Shown: positions 1 to 12,700 of the stretch, one piece after another | Position numbering within the stretch: the stretch's first letter is position 1 | How the letters are laid out: every line of letters starts with the position of its first letter | DNA from: Mercurialis annua | Taxonomy: Eukaryota > Streptophyta > Magnoliopsida > Malpighiales > Euphorbiaceae | Assembly (NCBI RefSeq): GCF_937616625.2 | Contig: NC_065571.1 | Span: forward strand, 11,844,501 to 11,908,500 | Direction of reading: 5' to 3' | DNA: 64,000 nt | Program-made: the position numbers and the translations under genes | The notes under the pieces: generated by a model | The model's database searches: none | The model's input: only the letters and a program-made list of their open reading frames with translations | Told to the model about the DNA's origin: nothing

Positions 1-36
1 GCCTTTGCATCCACATATTTCCGTGCCATTTCACCT

Positions 37-2418
37 CTAAGCGGAACTATGTTGTCCAGCGATTATTTTCTTGCCACGCCCTCTTCGTGCAGTAACAATG
101 CTAGAAATCAAGACACCACTCGCATTTACCACTGCACTGTGTCCCATTAGTTTCAAACCCATGACTTTAATCAAATACCACACCTTTTCTTTGTCACTTC
201 CTGCCATCTCTTGTAACTTAAGTGCATGATCACGATTTAATACTGCGTAAAGCTGCAACGGTAGGTTCAAATGATTTTCAAAGCCATTGGCTAATTGTTT
301 CTTCAGATCATCTTCACAATTATCAAATGTTACTCTCAATATCGCCATTGATTTTGGGTCTTCCGTGAAGGGATTATATACCAACGAAAAATTTCCGAAT
401 TCCACCTCAGGTCTCTTAAATAGATCTAGTAATGCATCATTGCTTACTCCAACGTTCCTCGGAATGGACTTCCTCAAATTGTTTTGCCAATTTTTGCTGA
501 CTTTTAAAATGCGAGAAGCTTCTCTTAAACCGCTCAAGAAGGCGCCATGCATCGTAGCTGGATATTGCCTAGTTGTGGCCTCACCAGCAAAAAACAGTCG
601 CTCCCCAACTGTTTCTGCAAGTAGATCATAGTCACTACCAGATGACTGTACCCTAACATGAGAATATGAACCATAACTAAAAGGGTCACTTCCCCATTTA
701 GTACAAATTGTTTGTACGGGATCAGGAACATCGATGCCTTTTGGCTTATATATGCCTGCAAAAAGCGAGCCCTACAAACTTGTTAGTAAAATATACTGAA
801 CAGAAGAAAAGAGTTTGGTGGATTAGGAGCTAAAGGAAATAGTAAAAGACAATTTATATAAGTGCATTCAATTGTCATTTCAACCTCTTAAAATGCTTAG
901 AACTCGGTGGAGTACAGTACATGGATCTGTATCTTCAAACATTTGTGCAGCTTCTCCAGCCACCAACGCAATAAGAACTGCACCTCCAGAAACAGTGTGG
1001 TTTCCATAGAACAAAAAGAACTCTCCACGCTTATTGCTATTCTCATTGAGACATCCGAAAGTATCCAATTCTTCTCCCCAAAACACATGAGGGAAGACCA
1101 TTGCGACTTTATTAAGCATACCGAAACCCAATCTATCAATCGCTGCAAGCTTATTTGTTGGTAACTCTGGGTCAAAGTTGATAATTTTTTTCTTCAAGAC
1201 TCCAAGAGGCACAGTACAGAGCACCATATCTGCTTCAAACGCTTGCTCTCCGGCAATCACTTTAACTCCTTCACTCCCATACTTAATAGTGTTTACAGTT
1301 TTCCCGTAGAATATTGGAACTCCTTCGCATAGGGCATTGATCAATCTCCAGTTACCTCCAGCTAGCAAGCAGTGGTCCCCACCCATTTCATAAGGATCAT
1401 CCTGATCCCAATATGTTGCTGACAGATTTGAAAGGCATCCTGCATTTGCATATTCCAGGTTGGCGAAGTGCCAATCAAGCAGTTGCTTCTCTTCTTTAGT
1501 TCTAGCCACATTATACAATTGCCTAAGTCTCTCCAAAACTGAACTTAGAGAAATATCATTTCCAAATCCACCCATGGTTTTCCTAAGTTCCATGACTTTA
1601 TCGAGCAACTTATTGAAGATGAATTCAATCTTAAGATCAACTTCCCTATCAACAGGTGCCCCATCTGTTCCGTACAAGGGACAGTTATCTCGAACCTTAT
1701 GGAGTGGAATAGAAAGTTGCCTCGCAAGAACTCCGAGTGGATTAGCATGAATACCAGTAATTACACTGCCACCAAGATCCACAGCAGCAAATTGGCCCTC
1801 GTTACCCATCTTTTGAGTATAAACTCTCCCTCCAGGACGATTCCTGCCTTCTAAAACAATGACCTTGAAACCAAAAGACATGAGCTGCTTTGCAGCTGAC
1901 AAACCAGCAAGTCCAGCACCAACAATTATCACAGATCTTTCATTAGTCAACTCTGGCATTGGAGGTGCAAGTGATGTTAAAAGCCCGAAATTGATATACC
2001 CGTTGTACAACAGAAAGTCATAAGCAGCAGATAACAAATGCTCATACTCATTGCTCACAGTTTCTTTAACTTGTCCCTTCAATAACCAGACCTTCACGTT
2101 ACTTCTCCACCTCGCAAGGATATGATTCCTCACGACAATATAATCATTCTGTTCTTTTCCCCCTAATTCTCTTACCACTCCAGCTTTAATCTCATCCTCA
2201 AGTAATGCATCAATCGGGAATCCCAGAGATAATGCCAGCATGGCCTCGGTTTCAGTCTCTTTCTCCAATTCTTCCCTGGTTCGAAACTTTTTCTTCAAAG
2301 AACCACCCAAATGACTCTCTATCAACTCATCCATCAAATTTTCATCATAATTCCGTAACCCTGCTTTCTTCCTCAAGGGCCTCTTCGCGACTGACCCTTT
2401 CTGCCCTGGGGTTTCCAT
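37..2418 (-). CDS. LDL2: LDL2-type lysine-specific histone demethylase (LSD1 homologue)
   Basis: This gene encodes a flavin-dependent nuclear amine oxidase expected to demethylate histone H3 lysine 4. Exon 1 is 2418-885 and exon 2 is 755-37. The intron 884-756 starts GT and ends TGCAG, and the split Gly codon joins VLSILRG to IYKPKG, giving 750 residues; Arabidopsis LDL2 is about the same length. A SWIRM domain lies at about 55-145, with the ELGGKEQNDYIVVRNHI stretch. The FAD-binding GAGLAGLSAA is at 167-176 and RPGGR at 194-198. LNKVA at 435-439 holds the lysine equivalent to the flavin-contacting Lys of human LSD1. The C-terminal FAGEATTRQYPATMHG motif is in exon 2. There is no tower insertion, as in plant LDLs. 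The short basic N-terminus before NYDENLMDELIE favours LDL2 over LDL1 or FLD. Assignment of family is firm; the orthologue call is recall-based. Confidence 0.93.
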
Positions 2419-2429
2419 TGTCTTACAAA

Positions 2430-2943
2430 CTGTACTCCAAATTTAAAAGCGCAAACTCATACGTAGTACTTCCAGATAACCTAATTATCAAATTCAAGCA
2501 CGACCACATCACTATACGAGTAGTAATTCAATAGAAAATTCATGAAAAGAAAACTCATCAAGAACACAACTAGACATAACATTTTATTGCCACGAAAACG
2601 TAAATTACAAACTTGTACTTAATTGGGCATTTCTCATTAATCAGTTCGATTATTACACTTCTCCAAAATACATCCCCCACTTTTAAACAACAATGCATAA
2701 CTTACTACACTAACGAATTCCGGATTCAACGCATTACTATTCCGAGTTAAATTTAAATCTTAAACACAAAGAGAAACACATTTACCATATGCGAACTTCA
2801 AATTGGTGACTTCAATTAGTATATACAGTCAAATTTTAAATTGAGTTTAAAGAAATCAAGATATAGTAAATTAAAATGGTCGCCAGTAATTTGTGATCAT
2901 TCTAATACTGTTAATGAAATATTGAAAGAGGAAGGTGACTGAC
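2430..2943 (-). other. Possible 5' UTR intron of the LDL2-type gene
   Basis: Upstream of the start codon a GAAAG/GTCAG donor lies at 2944/2943. A GTACAG acceptor ends at 2430, 12 bases before the ATG at 2418. The stretch between is AT-rich and has no coding potential, as expected of a leader intron. The 5' leader would then begin at about 2944-3080. This is inferred from splice-site sequences only. Confidence 0.35.
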
Positions 2944-3142
2944 CTTTCAAGGTGGAAGACGAAGAACAATAATTCGGGAGCTGGAAATCTTAAAATTAGG
3001 GTTTTATTTGGAGGGCGTGAGTGAGGAAATTTTAATTAGTGAACTGGAATCATTATTGGAGGGAACTGAGACCCAAAGATAAACTATAGAGCAAAAATAT
3101 TTAGAAAAAAATAAGTATAAAATGTTTAGTTATGTTATTTAA

Positions 3143-3989
3143 TAGGGGTGGGCATGGACCGGTTAACCGGTCCATGAGGGTAATTTGTAAACCGGTCCAT
3201 TATAATACGGTTTTTAAAATTAAAAACCTAAACCTAAAATTTTAAACGGTTAACCGGTAAATTGGTTAACCATAAAAAACGGTTCGGTTTTTCGGTTTTG
3301 CGGTTTTTAACCATATAATCATTAGAAAAATTAAAGACAAAAAAAGATATATTTTTAATTCTATTTGATTTTTTAGCAAACAAAAAAAAACTATAGAAAT
3401 TCAAATTATATTAAAAAAATATAAATCTAAACTATCTTATAAATAGTTAAATCAATGCAAATATTTAAAATTATTATTATTTACAAATAATTTATGAGTA
3501 ATATTAAAGTTAGATTTGTATTTTTTGAATTGTTTGTAGTGTTGTTCACGTCCACTTTCTACTATTTATAGACTTAAATATTCCTATTTTTGTTAAGTAA
3601 ATATTTTAATAAGGAAAACAAATTTCTTTTACAATATTTTCATATATAAAATCTCCTAAAATATATAAATATTCCTAAATAAAATATATGTCAATATATT
3701 TTTATATTTAGATTTTATTGTGTATATTATAAAATCAATATTATTTTATAGATCATAAAATATATCTTATTAATTATTAAAAATATATGAATATATATAT
3801 ATATATAAACCGGTTAACCGGTTAACCACGGTTTTTAGAAATCCAAAACCTAAACCTAAACCATTAACCATGAAAACTAAAAATCAAAACCTAAACCTAA
3901 ACCGTTGGACCGGTTAACCACATTTTCCGGTTCGGTTTTCCGGTTTCGGTTCGGTTAATCGGTTTGACCGGTTTTTTTGCCCACCCCTA
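3143..3989. mobile_element. Non-autonomous hAT element (MITE), 847 bp
   Basis: The terminal inverted repeats read TAGGGGTGGGC and GCCCACCCCTA. The element is flanked by perfect 8-bp duplications TTATTTAA at 3135-3142 and 3990-3997, the hAT signature. Subterminal regions are dense in AACCGGTT and TTCGGTTTT motifs in both orientations, while the middle is AT-rich and non-coding. It sits about 200 bp upstream of the LDL2 leader. Confidence 0.92.
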
Positions 3990-3997
3990 TTATTTAA

Positions 3998-5007
3998 TGA
4001 TGGATTCCGGCATTTCAACGGTGTTTAACCTGCAAAACAGTGTAGATGGCTAATCAGACGGTTTGTTCGATTAGCACTCCGATGCTTAAGTCAGTTTAAG
4101 CTTTATGGAGAATATTTGTATTTATTTTATAAACTAGACATAAACCCGCATATTTGCGCGAATCAAATTAAAAAAAAATTAATGTGAAAAAAAAATCAAT
4201 GCAATTTTTACACAATATATTTTTATATATTTGTAACCGTATTATTGCAAATTGACATATTATTGCTTCCTATAATAAATTATAAATTGAGTACTTTGAT
4301 TCTTATATTTTACAATTTTTTTATGAAAGTACTTTATGATATTCATCAAATTATTTTGTTTGATTTGATTTTTTAGCAATTCTTAATAATTGTTTTTTTT
4401 TTATTATAAAGTTTGTACTCGTAACTGCATAAACAAATAGGTAGTTTAAAAATATTGGAAACTCATGGATAATTTTTATTCGGTGAGAATGAAAATATAA
4501 AATTCTGTTGATCCTTTCAATTATATAAATACAAACTAAAAATTTTTCCCATCAACTATGTATGTATGAGGTCTATTCTAACATAAAACCATACATACAA
4601 ATCTATCCATGAAGACGCCCTTCATCAAATACTACAAAGTTAACCTATCCCTTGTAAACTTACCATTAGTTATTTAACCAACTGACGATGGACACCCACA
4701 ACTTGAATGTAAATGCACGACCTTAATGAATAACACATTGCACTGAGATATGCCAATAAAAATGTTTCTCTTTTTTTAAAATAAAAAAGCATTAATTTAT
4801 GAAGATTGATGTGACTTATTTTTTTTCTAATTGAATGAAATATAGGCAGTGCATAATGAAGATGGAAGAACATTATACCTTTTGTAATTTTTGATGCATA
4901 TGAAAATTAAAGATGAGATCTTATTATTTATCAAACTAATACTAATCGAAGAAAAAATAGTTAGTTTTTGGTACGTAGGAACAAAAAATAATGTAAAGCA
5001 ATTATAG
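3998..5007. other. Intergenic AT-rich stretch without genes
   Basis: No open frame here resembles a known protein. The 67-codon minus-strand frame at 4670-4873 has no recognisable motif or codon bias and is probably chance. Confidence 0.5.
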
Positions 5008-5111
5008 ATTGATTTAAATTGGATGTGTAAATTTAATTAGTAAATTAAAAGAATGAGTAATTGATTTAAATTGGATGTGTAAATTTAATTAGTAAATTAA
5101 AAGAATGAGTA
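5008..5111. repeat. Exact 52-bp tandem duplication
   Basis: The unit starting ATTGATTTAAATTGG occurs twice, at 5008-5059 and 5060-5111, with no mismatch. This implies a recent slippage or unequal-exchange event. Confidence 0.95.
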
Positions 5112-5264
5112 AATAAGTATTTTGAAAAAAGAGGAAACTAATGATGAGTATATTAAAAGAGTTATAAAATTTAATTAAAATAAGTAGTTTGAACAAGATA
5201 AGAACTAACAGAATGCTCTATTTGGTGAAAATTAATGAGAGGTCTATATTGGTCCTCTTAATTA

Positions 5265-5568
5265 CTCCCTCCGTTCCATTTTGTTTGTTCAATATACTAT
5301 ATTTAGATGTCCCAAAATAATTGTCACAATTGTATTATATACACATATTTTCCTCTTTTACCCTTAATATTAATGGATATTATTCTTGCATTTGTGTTGA
5401 CATTTAATGTTATTATTATTGTATTGACTATTTTTCTTTTTTCAATATAGTAATTCTAAATTAACTCAAGAATCAAAAAAGAGTACAAAAGAAAAAATTG
5501 TTAGTATTTAATATTTTTTTAATATGTGTGAAAATAGGAAGTGGACAAATAAAATGGGATGGAAGGAG
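5265..5568. mobile_element. Stowaway-like (Tc1/mariner) MITE, 304 bp
   Basis: The left end is CTCCCTCCGTTCC. The right end is its diverged inverted copy, GGGATGGAAGGAG. Both ends abut TA dinucleotides (5263-5264 and 5569-5570). The inverted repeat extends about 26 bp, and the interior is AT-rich and non-coding. This is the usual dicot and grass Stowaway end sequence. Confidence 0.88.
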
Positions 5569-5589
5569 TATATAATATATAGATTGTGT

Positions 5590-5903
5590 ATTTTAGGGAT
5601 TACCTTAATCTCCTCATATAGTGGTAGTGAAAGAATACCTTGTAGATTCTAAATAGGAAAGAGATTCCTATTTGACATATAAATCTATTTAGGAATGAAT
5701 CTCCTAAATAGAGTTATACTTCTTGATTTAGAATATGATTCCTGATAGGAATGTGTTTCATGTTCTTTTAGAAGATTGATCTTCTATAATCTCCTTTTTT
5801 GGTATTAAATCATATTCAAATTTTTCAAAGAGTCTCGAGATTCGTCTCGGTGGGCGAATCCCACAGGACTCGGCTCATAATATTCTGATTTCCATCATTA
5901 GCC
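5590..5903 (-). mobile_element. LTR fragment, minus strand, with adjacent polypurine tract
   Basis: Read on the minus strand, a GTGGGGGGGCTAA polypurine tract (about 5916-5904) is followed by an LTR-like start TGATGGAAATC. Downstream come short ATTCGCCCACCGAG-type segments and an AGAAGATCAATCTTC-type palindrome. A related copy lies at 16975-17413 with the same start. This LTR differs from the LTR of the gag remnant next to it, so the locus is a mosaic of two elements. The far boundary is uncertain. Confidence 0.55.
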
Positions 5904-7601
5904 CCCCCACAAATAAGCTAATGTCTATGTATTTATGCCTTGTTTGTTTTCTATCTTTTTCTTATTGATTTCAGTTTTGCTTTGCGAGTCCTCTTTTTTT
6001 TGGCGAGACTCTTGATGAATCTTTTTGATTTATTTTGATATCTTATCTCTAGGTATTCCGCTGTTCATATTTTGATTTCTTTATGTTCTTGTTCCCTCTT
6101 ATGTCTTGAATCAAACATTTGTTTTGATATAGGATCAAACATATGTGATAGTAATCAGTCAACTTACTTGCTGATATTGGATTGAAATTAAAAAAAGGAA
6201 CATATAACACATTTGTGAGTAGTAAAGTATAACTTAGCTGAATATCTCCAATACTTTCTACTAGAACATGTTGACCATTAAGTAACCTCACTTCCATGCT
6301 GCTAATTGGCTTAGAGGGCTTGAATAAATTTGCATTACATGTTATATGATATGTCGCCCCTATGTCTGTAATCCATTCATAAGACTTATGACCTTTAGAT
6401 GCAAAACAAAAATAAGCATCAATTCTTGTTGTATCCTCAGGCTTGTAATGAGCAGAAATAGAATTTATCTGAGAATTAGCCCCATTTTTCTGAATTAAAG
6501 ATAAAAGTTTTCTATCTTGGTCCTAAGTAAAAGGAAATTAACAGTTGTCATTAGACTCAACTATATCATTCCTGTATGAATTCTCATGGAACTCAGATTG
6601 ATTAGAACCATGATTCACTTGATTGGCCAAAGCAGGAGTATTTGTTTTATTTTTGAATTGAAAGTTTGGAGGAGAACCATACTTCATGTAACATATATCC
6701 ACTGAATGTCCCTCCTTTCCACAATATGAACATATAGGCTTCTTGTTATGATTAAAACCATATATTCTTGGCTTAAAACTATTTCTAGTATTTTCAAAAC
6801 CTCTACTATAGCGTTCACTTGGTTTCTTTTCTTTTTGAGTGTTTTGAACAAAAGAATTGTCATATCCTTTGGATCGAAAAACAATTGGGTAAAGATTGCT
6901 CCCATTTCATCCAAATTCTCTCTCATGTTGAATAGTTATTGAAAAGGCCTTGTTAATAAGTGGAAGTACTTCTTCAACCATAATTTGAGTTTTGATAACT
7001 GCAAAAGTGTCATTTACACCTCTAACAAATCATATTGATCTTCATTAGAGACGTAATCTTTGATTATTCTCAGCAAGGCACAAGAATAAATTTGAATGCA
7101 TACAAAACTTAAAATAGGCCTAAGACTGCATAATTCATCCCAAAGCATCTTTAAGTGAGTGAAATAGTCAGTAACAAAAAAATTGTTCTTTTTAAAAGAG
7201 TAAATTTCTTCTTGCATATATGAAATTCTAATGGAATCAATATGAAAAAATCTTTCCTTCAAGTCTTCCCATACATCCACAACACTATCATTACAAGATA
7301 AACTTTCGGAGATTGAATTACCCACAGCTCTGGCAATCCATGAACACACCATTACATTGCACCTTTCCCATGAAACATATGAAGGATCATTTCTGTGTGG
7401 AATATGAATGCTTCCATTAATGAATCTCAGTTTATTCTTAGAAATCAAAGCCTTTTTCATAGCTCTGCTCCAAGAATGATAATTTCCATTTGTCAGTTGA
7501 TTTGTTACGAAAAGAGGTGAGAGATTCTCACTAGGATGAAGATAAAAATGACTCATCAAAGGAAAATCTGCAGGCCTTGAGCAAGTTTTTGTCATGAGCA
7601 A

Positions 7602-7823
7602 GATAAATTCTTAAGTAGACCGAGTCTACCACGTCATCCGTAGACTAAATCATTCATAATGCAACACCTCATTAAAATGATGGCAATATCGTAATAATTG
7701 TGGAATAAATGCATCCAAATCTTAATAGTGATATTACGATATCATCATTTTAATGAGGTGTTGTATTATGATTGGCTTAGTCTACGAATGACGTGGTATA
7801 CTGGTTCTACCTAAGAATTTCTT
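7602..7823. mobile_element. Mutator-type MITE, 222 bp, inside the copia leader
   Basis: Terminal inverted repeats of about 85 bp share the core AATTCTTA, then ACCACGTCAT and AACACCTCATTAAAATGAT. The flanking 9-mers CATGAGCAA (7593-7601) and CATGATCAA (7824-7832) differ at one position, as an old 9-bp target duplication would. Both copies contain an ATG, so the insertion falls right at the gag start codon. A related copy lies at 45720-46255. Confidence 0.8.
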
Positions 7824-7940
7824 CATGATCAAATTAATAAATGAACATAATAGAAAAGAATCTGTTTGGCAAACTAGAAAATGGTTTGATTGGAAAATGA
7901 GAGAAACAAATTAGAGAGCAAAAATCCTCTAATACCATAT

Positions 7941-8087
7941 TGAAATTTTAGGGGACAAATCGTATTCCTTATTGTTTGGAAAAGAATACAAAGGTGCCTA
8001 TTTACACTACATTAGCATAACTAACTAATGCTGATGTGTCAAGGCTTCGAATAGAATACGAAACACTGAATGATACACAAGCTAACA
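7941..8087 (-). repeat. 5' LTR (147 bp) plus primer-binding site of the copia remnant
   Basis: On the minus strand the LTR runs from TGTTAGC (8087) to TTTCA (7941). Three bases later comes TGGTATTAGAGG (7937-7926), one mismatch from the initiator-Met-tRNA site TGGTATCAGAG used by copia elements. The matching 3' LTR was not found in the window. Confidence 0.75.
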
Positions 8088-8092
8088 AACTC

Positions 8093-8599
8093 TAATGAAT
8101 CTAGAAACTACTCGAGATCCATATGCATTCTACACGTGCTACAAATTAGTTATCCTTCCTCCTCCAGCTCAGTAAGTGCAGCACATGTTCTTCTATTCCA
8201 CCTTAGCAATCCATGTGAATTAAATTGATTGGTTGCCTTTGTAGCTTGGTTACTTATTTTTGAAGTAACACAAAAAGTCGTAGAAGAAGCTTGTTTTAGT
8301 ATGGACTGCATATTTGATTTCCTTGTCTGGCCTCACAGTTTGGCTTGCTTGGTTTACATAGACTATTGAGCACACATGTTTTGCGATATTAAAGACAAAA
8401 GCAACGAAAATAGAATTGAAATTTTCAAGCGATCTATTTAAAAGTATATTCATCTACTTATTTTAGATTTCTGAAAATTATTAACGAGTTGTAGTTATTG
8501 TTTTTAGTTATTAAGCAAGATCGATTTGGATAAATTTTAATATGGTGTAAATCATCCAATTGAGAACTTGAGAGGAGGCACTCCTAATATGTTTAGCGA
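8093..8599. other. Intergenic, no recognisable gene
   Basis: Nothing gene-like was recognised here. The last 100 bases may already belong to the LINE fragment that follows. Confidence 0.5.
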
Positions 8600-9320
8600 T
8601 AAAAGATGTTTAATAATGCAAACTTTGCAGCAGCTAACTCTTCAGTTGAAATGGTGATGAAGGAGACTAAGCGACATTGTATGAATATTTTACACTCGAA
8701 AGCTTTGTTTCAGGAAAATGTGCAGGACTCGAGAAGTCAGGTTGCTGAAATCTATTGGCAGTGTCCAGAGATAGGTTGGGCAAAATTGAATACTGATGGA
8801 GCTTACAATAGTTCTACTAAAATGACTAGGACGGGGGGTATTGTAAGGGATGAAAATGGTAGATGGATAGGAAGTTTTAACGCCATTCTTGGGTTAGGTT
8901 CGGTCATGGGTGCGGAGTTGAGAGGTGTTCTCACAGGTTAAAAATAACTTGGAATTTGGGTTTAAGAAAAATTTGTGTGGAGGTGGATAATAAAACAGTT
9001 GTGGAGAAGGTAAATGGTAATGATATGTCAGGTATTTTTCAAATGTGTTGCTAGCTATTCGTGCGATGTTGCGGAAAAATCGAATTGTTTCTATTAAGCA
9101 TATTTATCGGGAAGCAAATTTTGTGGCAGACAACTTAGCCTCTATCGGAGATCATTGGAATATAGGTGTTTTTATTCATGAAGCTCATCTTTCGAGCTTA
9201 ATTCCATGGCTCAAGCATGATGAGCTTGGCGTTTCTTATAATTGTTTTTTTATGATTAATTAGTGTTTTGTAGGCTTTGCTTCGTTCCCTTGTAAAAAAA
9301 ATGCAAACTTTTAATAAAAA
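8600..9320 (+). pseudogene. LINE 3' tail with RNase H domain, frameshifted
   Basis: Two frames (8606-8941 and 9045-9263) with an intermediate frame between them form an RVT_3-type RNase H domain as found at the C-terminus of plant L1-like LINEs. Visible parts are a GWAKLNTDGA block, GGIVRDENGRWIG, AELRG, EVDNKTVV and EANFVADNLAS. All four acidic D-E-D-D positions survive. One break is at about 8940, and a second, near 9045, looks like a single missing base. The sequence ends in TTGTAAAAAAAA and a further A-rich stretch near 9320, as a LINE 3' end does. No reverse transcriptase precedes it, so it is a 5'-truncated copy. Confidence 0.82.
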
Positions 9321-9726
9321 AAATAAATAACGTTTATGCCATTTTATAACAATAGCTCTTACAATAAAGTCGCATTATTCTCATAAGAAATAAAGAGTTA
9401 AAATATAAAGTGATACCACATTCTTCTTTAATTTTAATATGTTGTCAAAATTTTAATTCGTAGAAAGGACGTATTGAAAAATTAATTTTATTTTAAATCA
9501 AAAATTATCCAATATTTATATATAACAAGTGACAAATATTTTAAAAACATGTTCCACTCGGTTACCACATCATATAGGAAAGAGATGAAGTATCATTGGA
9601 TGATAATTGTTTATTAATACCATTCTAATACATATTTTATTTTTAAATTAAATGATAGAGCAAAGGTCTGATAGCATTGAAACTTTTAACCCATAAAATC
9701 AACAACGAATAGAAACACATAGAAAA
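9321..9726. other. Intergenic / 3' flank of the propeller gene
   Basis: This is AT-rich sequence with no coding frame. It contains the presumed 3' UTR of the minus-strand gene that stops at 9727. Confidence 0.5.
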
Positions 9727-12700
9727 TCAACAGCATCGTTTCGCAAGATGCAGGTGTCCGGTCACCCTCCAGCCTTCAAGCCCCGTACAACCACTATAAG
9801 GGCATAATGGTGGGTTAGGTTTCTTTAAATTGATGTTCCATTTATCAAAGTTTTCAGTTGAACCCTTTGTCCAGCACGGAGTAGAATTTTCATATCTACT
9901 ATGGGTGATGCGAATGAACTTCTTCACGTCCTTGTTCTTTAGCAAGTCATTCTCGTCAATGTGGAAGACAAAAATATCTCCATAAGGTCTCACCGAATGC
10001 AAAAAGAAAGGCAAAGATATAGGATCGACTGATACTGCAGCAAGATCTGAAGTCACTGCTATGCTATTTCCATATGGACTAAAGAATGGATGGTTCACAT
10101 GACCTGAAATATCAGATCCACTTCCCATCACTCTTACCACAACTTTTGTAACCGAATGCACTAGAAAAATCGCAAAGTATCCGGGGTCAAGATCATTGTC
10201 CGATTCTGGTGCATCTTCAGGTTTGTCTCTAGTTGATGAGAAAACTATCCATTCATTTGTTGGAGACCATTGGCAATGAGTGTCAGTTCCAGGACCATAG
10301 GTTAGCCTTCTTGATTTTCCGAGTTGGTATTCTCCTTTGGTTGCATCTTCGATTATATATAGCTTTTTGTATATCTTTTCCCCCTTATCTTCTCTTACGG
10401 TTCGAAAAACCAATTGTTTACCTGAGGTTATTTTCAACTCCATTAGTTTGACAAGATCGTCGACATTCATGTACTCTCTCTATCTTAACTTAATTTACAA
10501 AATGGTTCTAATATAAAAAAATGAACAGTGCTATTAATAAATTCTTCAATTTTTGCTAACGTATTGTCGTCATAATATATTAATTGAAGAGATAAAACGG
10601 AAAATATTTAAAGAAAAAATATTCTATAAATAGAACTGATTAATAAAATGAAACAATATCTAAAAATATAAATATCTACAGGAAAGTTAATGATGCTTTG
10701 TATCGAGTCAGCATTCTTGATCTATTGTTAGAGAAATTCTTAGGCTGACTCGGCACAAAGCATCATTAACTTTCATGTAGATATTGTTATGTTATTAACC
10801 ATTTAATATGGAATTACTTATTTCAGGCACATAATCCTCATTTTAAACCAAAATAACCATTCATAAAATAAACTTAAAAGATTAAAGTTACAAATATTGA
10901 AAAGGCTTAATTCCTTAAAAAACCCCCACCTTGCATTTTTTTTCGTTTATACCCTGACCTTGTAAAAACACCATTTGTACCCAATTTTGAGTTTTTATGT
11001 TTCATCTCTACCCAAAAGCATTAAATTGTACTCTTTTCATTTGAAAAAGAGTTTAAAACAATCCTTCATTTTTAACTTATATACTAATTAGATATTAAAG
11101 TTATTAATAGTACAAAAATACCATTTTCTTCAAAAAATTAAAAATAATAATATTTTTTTTTAATTTTTTTTAAAAAAATTCCGAATTTTTTGTTTATTTT
11201 TTTAATTTTTTTTAATTTTTTTAAAAAATATTTCTAACAAAAAAATTAAAAATTATAATAATTTTTTTAATTTTTTTATTATTTTATATAATTAAAAAAA
11301 TTAATTAATTATTTGGATATATTTGATCATTTTTTAAGTTTAAGGATTTATTTGTATTTTTAAAAATAGAAAAAAGTATGTTTTAACTCTTTTCTAAATG
11401 AAAAGAGTACAATTTAATGCTTTTGGGTAGAGATGAAACATAAAAACTCAAAATTGGGTACAAATGGTGTTTTTACAAGGTCAGGGTATAAACGAAAAAA
11501 AAGTGCAAGGTGGGGGTTTTTTAAGAAATTAAGCCTATTGAAAAACAAATACCTAATTTTTTTAACAAAGAGTAAAGTGATATCTTACCATCTGGGCTGC
11601 TAGATGGAAAAGCGTTATTGCTTTTAGTGATTGTGAGAATCAGATCAGGTTTTTTCTTTGGAGTTGTGATCTCCGACACTTTAAAAAAAGCGCATATAGA
11701 CACATGGACGTCAGCGCTAAAAGAAGGCCCCTTGCATATATATAACGTATCCTCTTTTTTATTCCACACCGGGGAGAAGATGGCATTGGTATCATTCGTC
11801 TGTAAAATCCAATATTGTCAAAACCGACCCGGCTATTAAACAGATAAAGACAGAGGTAAATGGATAGAAGTTCAACCGGGATAGAGTCGGAGTTCAACCG
11901 AGGGTTAATAATAATAATAATATATTTAATGATTATTGATATAATTTTATAAGAAATAAATAATTTATATATATAATAAGATACATTAGAAAACTAATTT
12001 GTTTTGAATATAATACAAATAAAATCTGAACATATAAAAACTATTAGCTTGATGGTTCTGCATGCTGTATGCTACTTTCGTGGGGTTGGGACTGAATGCT
12101 AGTCTTGCCATCCTTATTTTTTTTAATAAAGACAAGTTCAGCATTCTGATTATCTGGTCGAACCGGCCGAGTACGGATTCGGATTTGCCGGTTTGATTGT
12201 TGAAAATCAACAGTTATTTGGCCGGTTCGATGAGAAAAAACAGTTTTCTAAATATAAGGTCATTCCTGAACCGGTTTCCAGTTTTTCCGGATGAATTAAT
12301 ATTTTAAAGAACGGATATAATTGAAACTAAAAATTGAGCCGATTTGAAAATTTTAAAATATAAATGAGAAAAGTCGAAATGGCGGGAGATTAAATCTTTT
12401 ATTTAATACTCCAAACTTTTAAAAACTTGTTTAAAAATAACAAATAATTTGTTGCTCAGATATACCTGATAAATAACACGGGGGTGGCCTCCTTTTTTGA
12501 CTACATAGAGGATGCAAAACTCATTATCAATAAATGCTAGCATGTTACCGTCAGGGGAAAATGTGGGAAACACTCCCGATATTCTAAACAACCCTACTCC
12601 CTTTTCCGGAGATCTCAGCTTGTCAAACTCATTTGGGATATCTTCCTCGTCATTGTTTTTCATCTGTCTCAATAAAAATATTACAATCATAAAAAGTCTA

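Larger units (their letters stand above)
6049..8087 (-). mobile_element. Decayed Ty1/copia retrotransposon: 5' LTR, gag and start of protease
   Basis: This is the 5' part of a copia element, broken by frameshifts. The gag frame 7595-7014 has the UBN2/gag-pre family pattern, including a YHSWSRAM motif and a block around ESLSCNDSVVDVWEDL. A CCHC knuckle (CSYCGKEGHSVDIC) follows near 6730-6690 in another frame. The protease start near 6370-6340 reads TDIGAT where DTGA or DSGA is usual, so the residue after the catalytic Asp is altered. Protease continues to 6049 (MEVRLLNGQH onward). No integrase, reverse transcriptase or RNase H is present. A 147-bp 5' LTR (7941-8087) and primer-binding site close the upstream end, and a MITE interrupts the leader at 7602-7823. 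Confidence 0.82.

Noticed and set aside
7941..8087. Pairing this LTR with the LTR at 5590-5903 as one complete copia element
   Set aside because: The two LTRs start differently (TGTTAGC against TGATGGAAATC) and do not align, so they belong to different elements.
8606..9263. Stand-alone RNase H gene
   Set aside because: Although the four acidic residues are present, the domain is split by two frame breaks and ends in a LINE-type A-rich tail.
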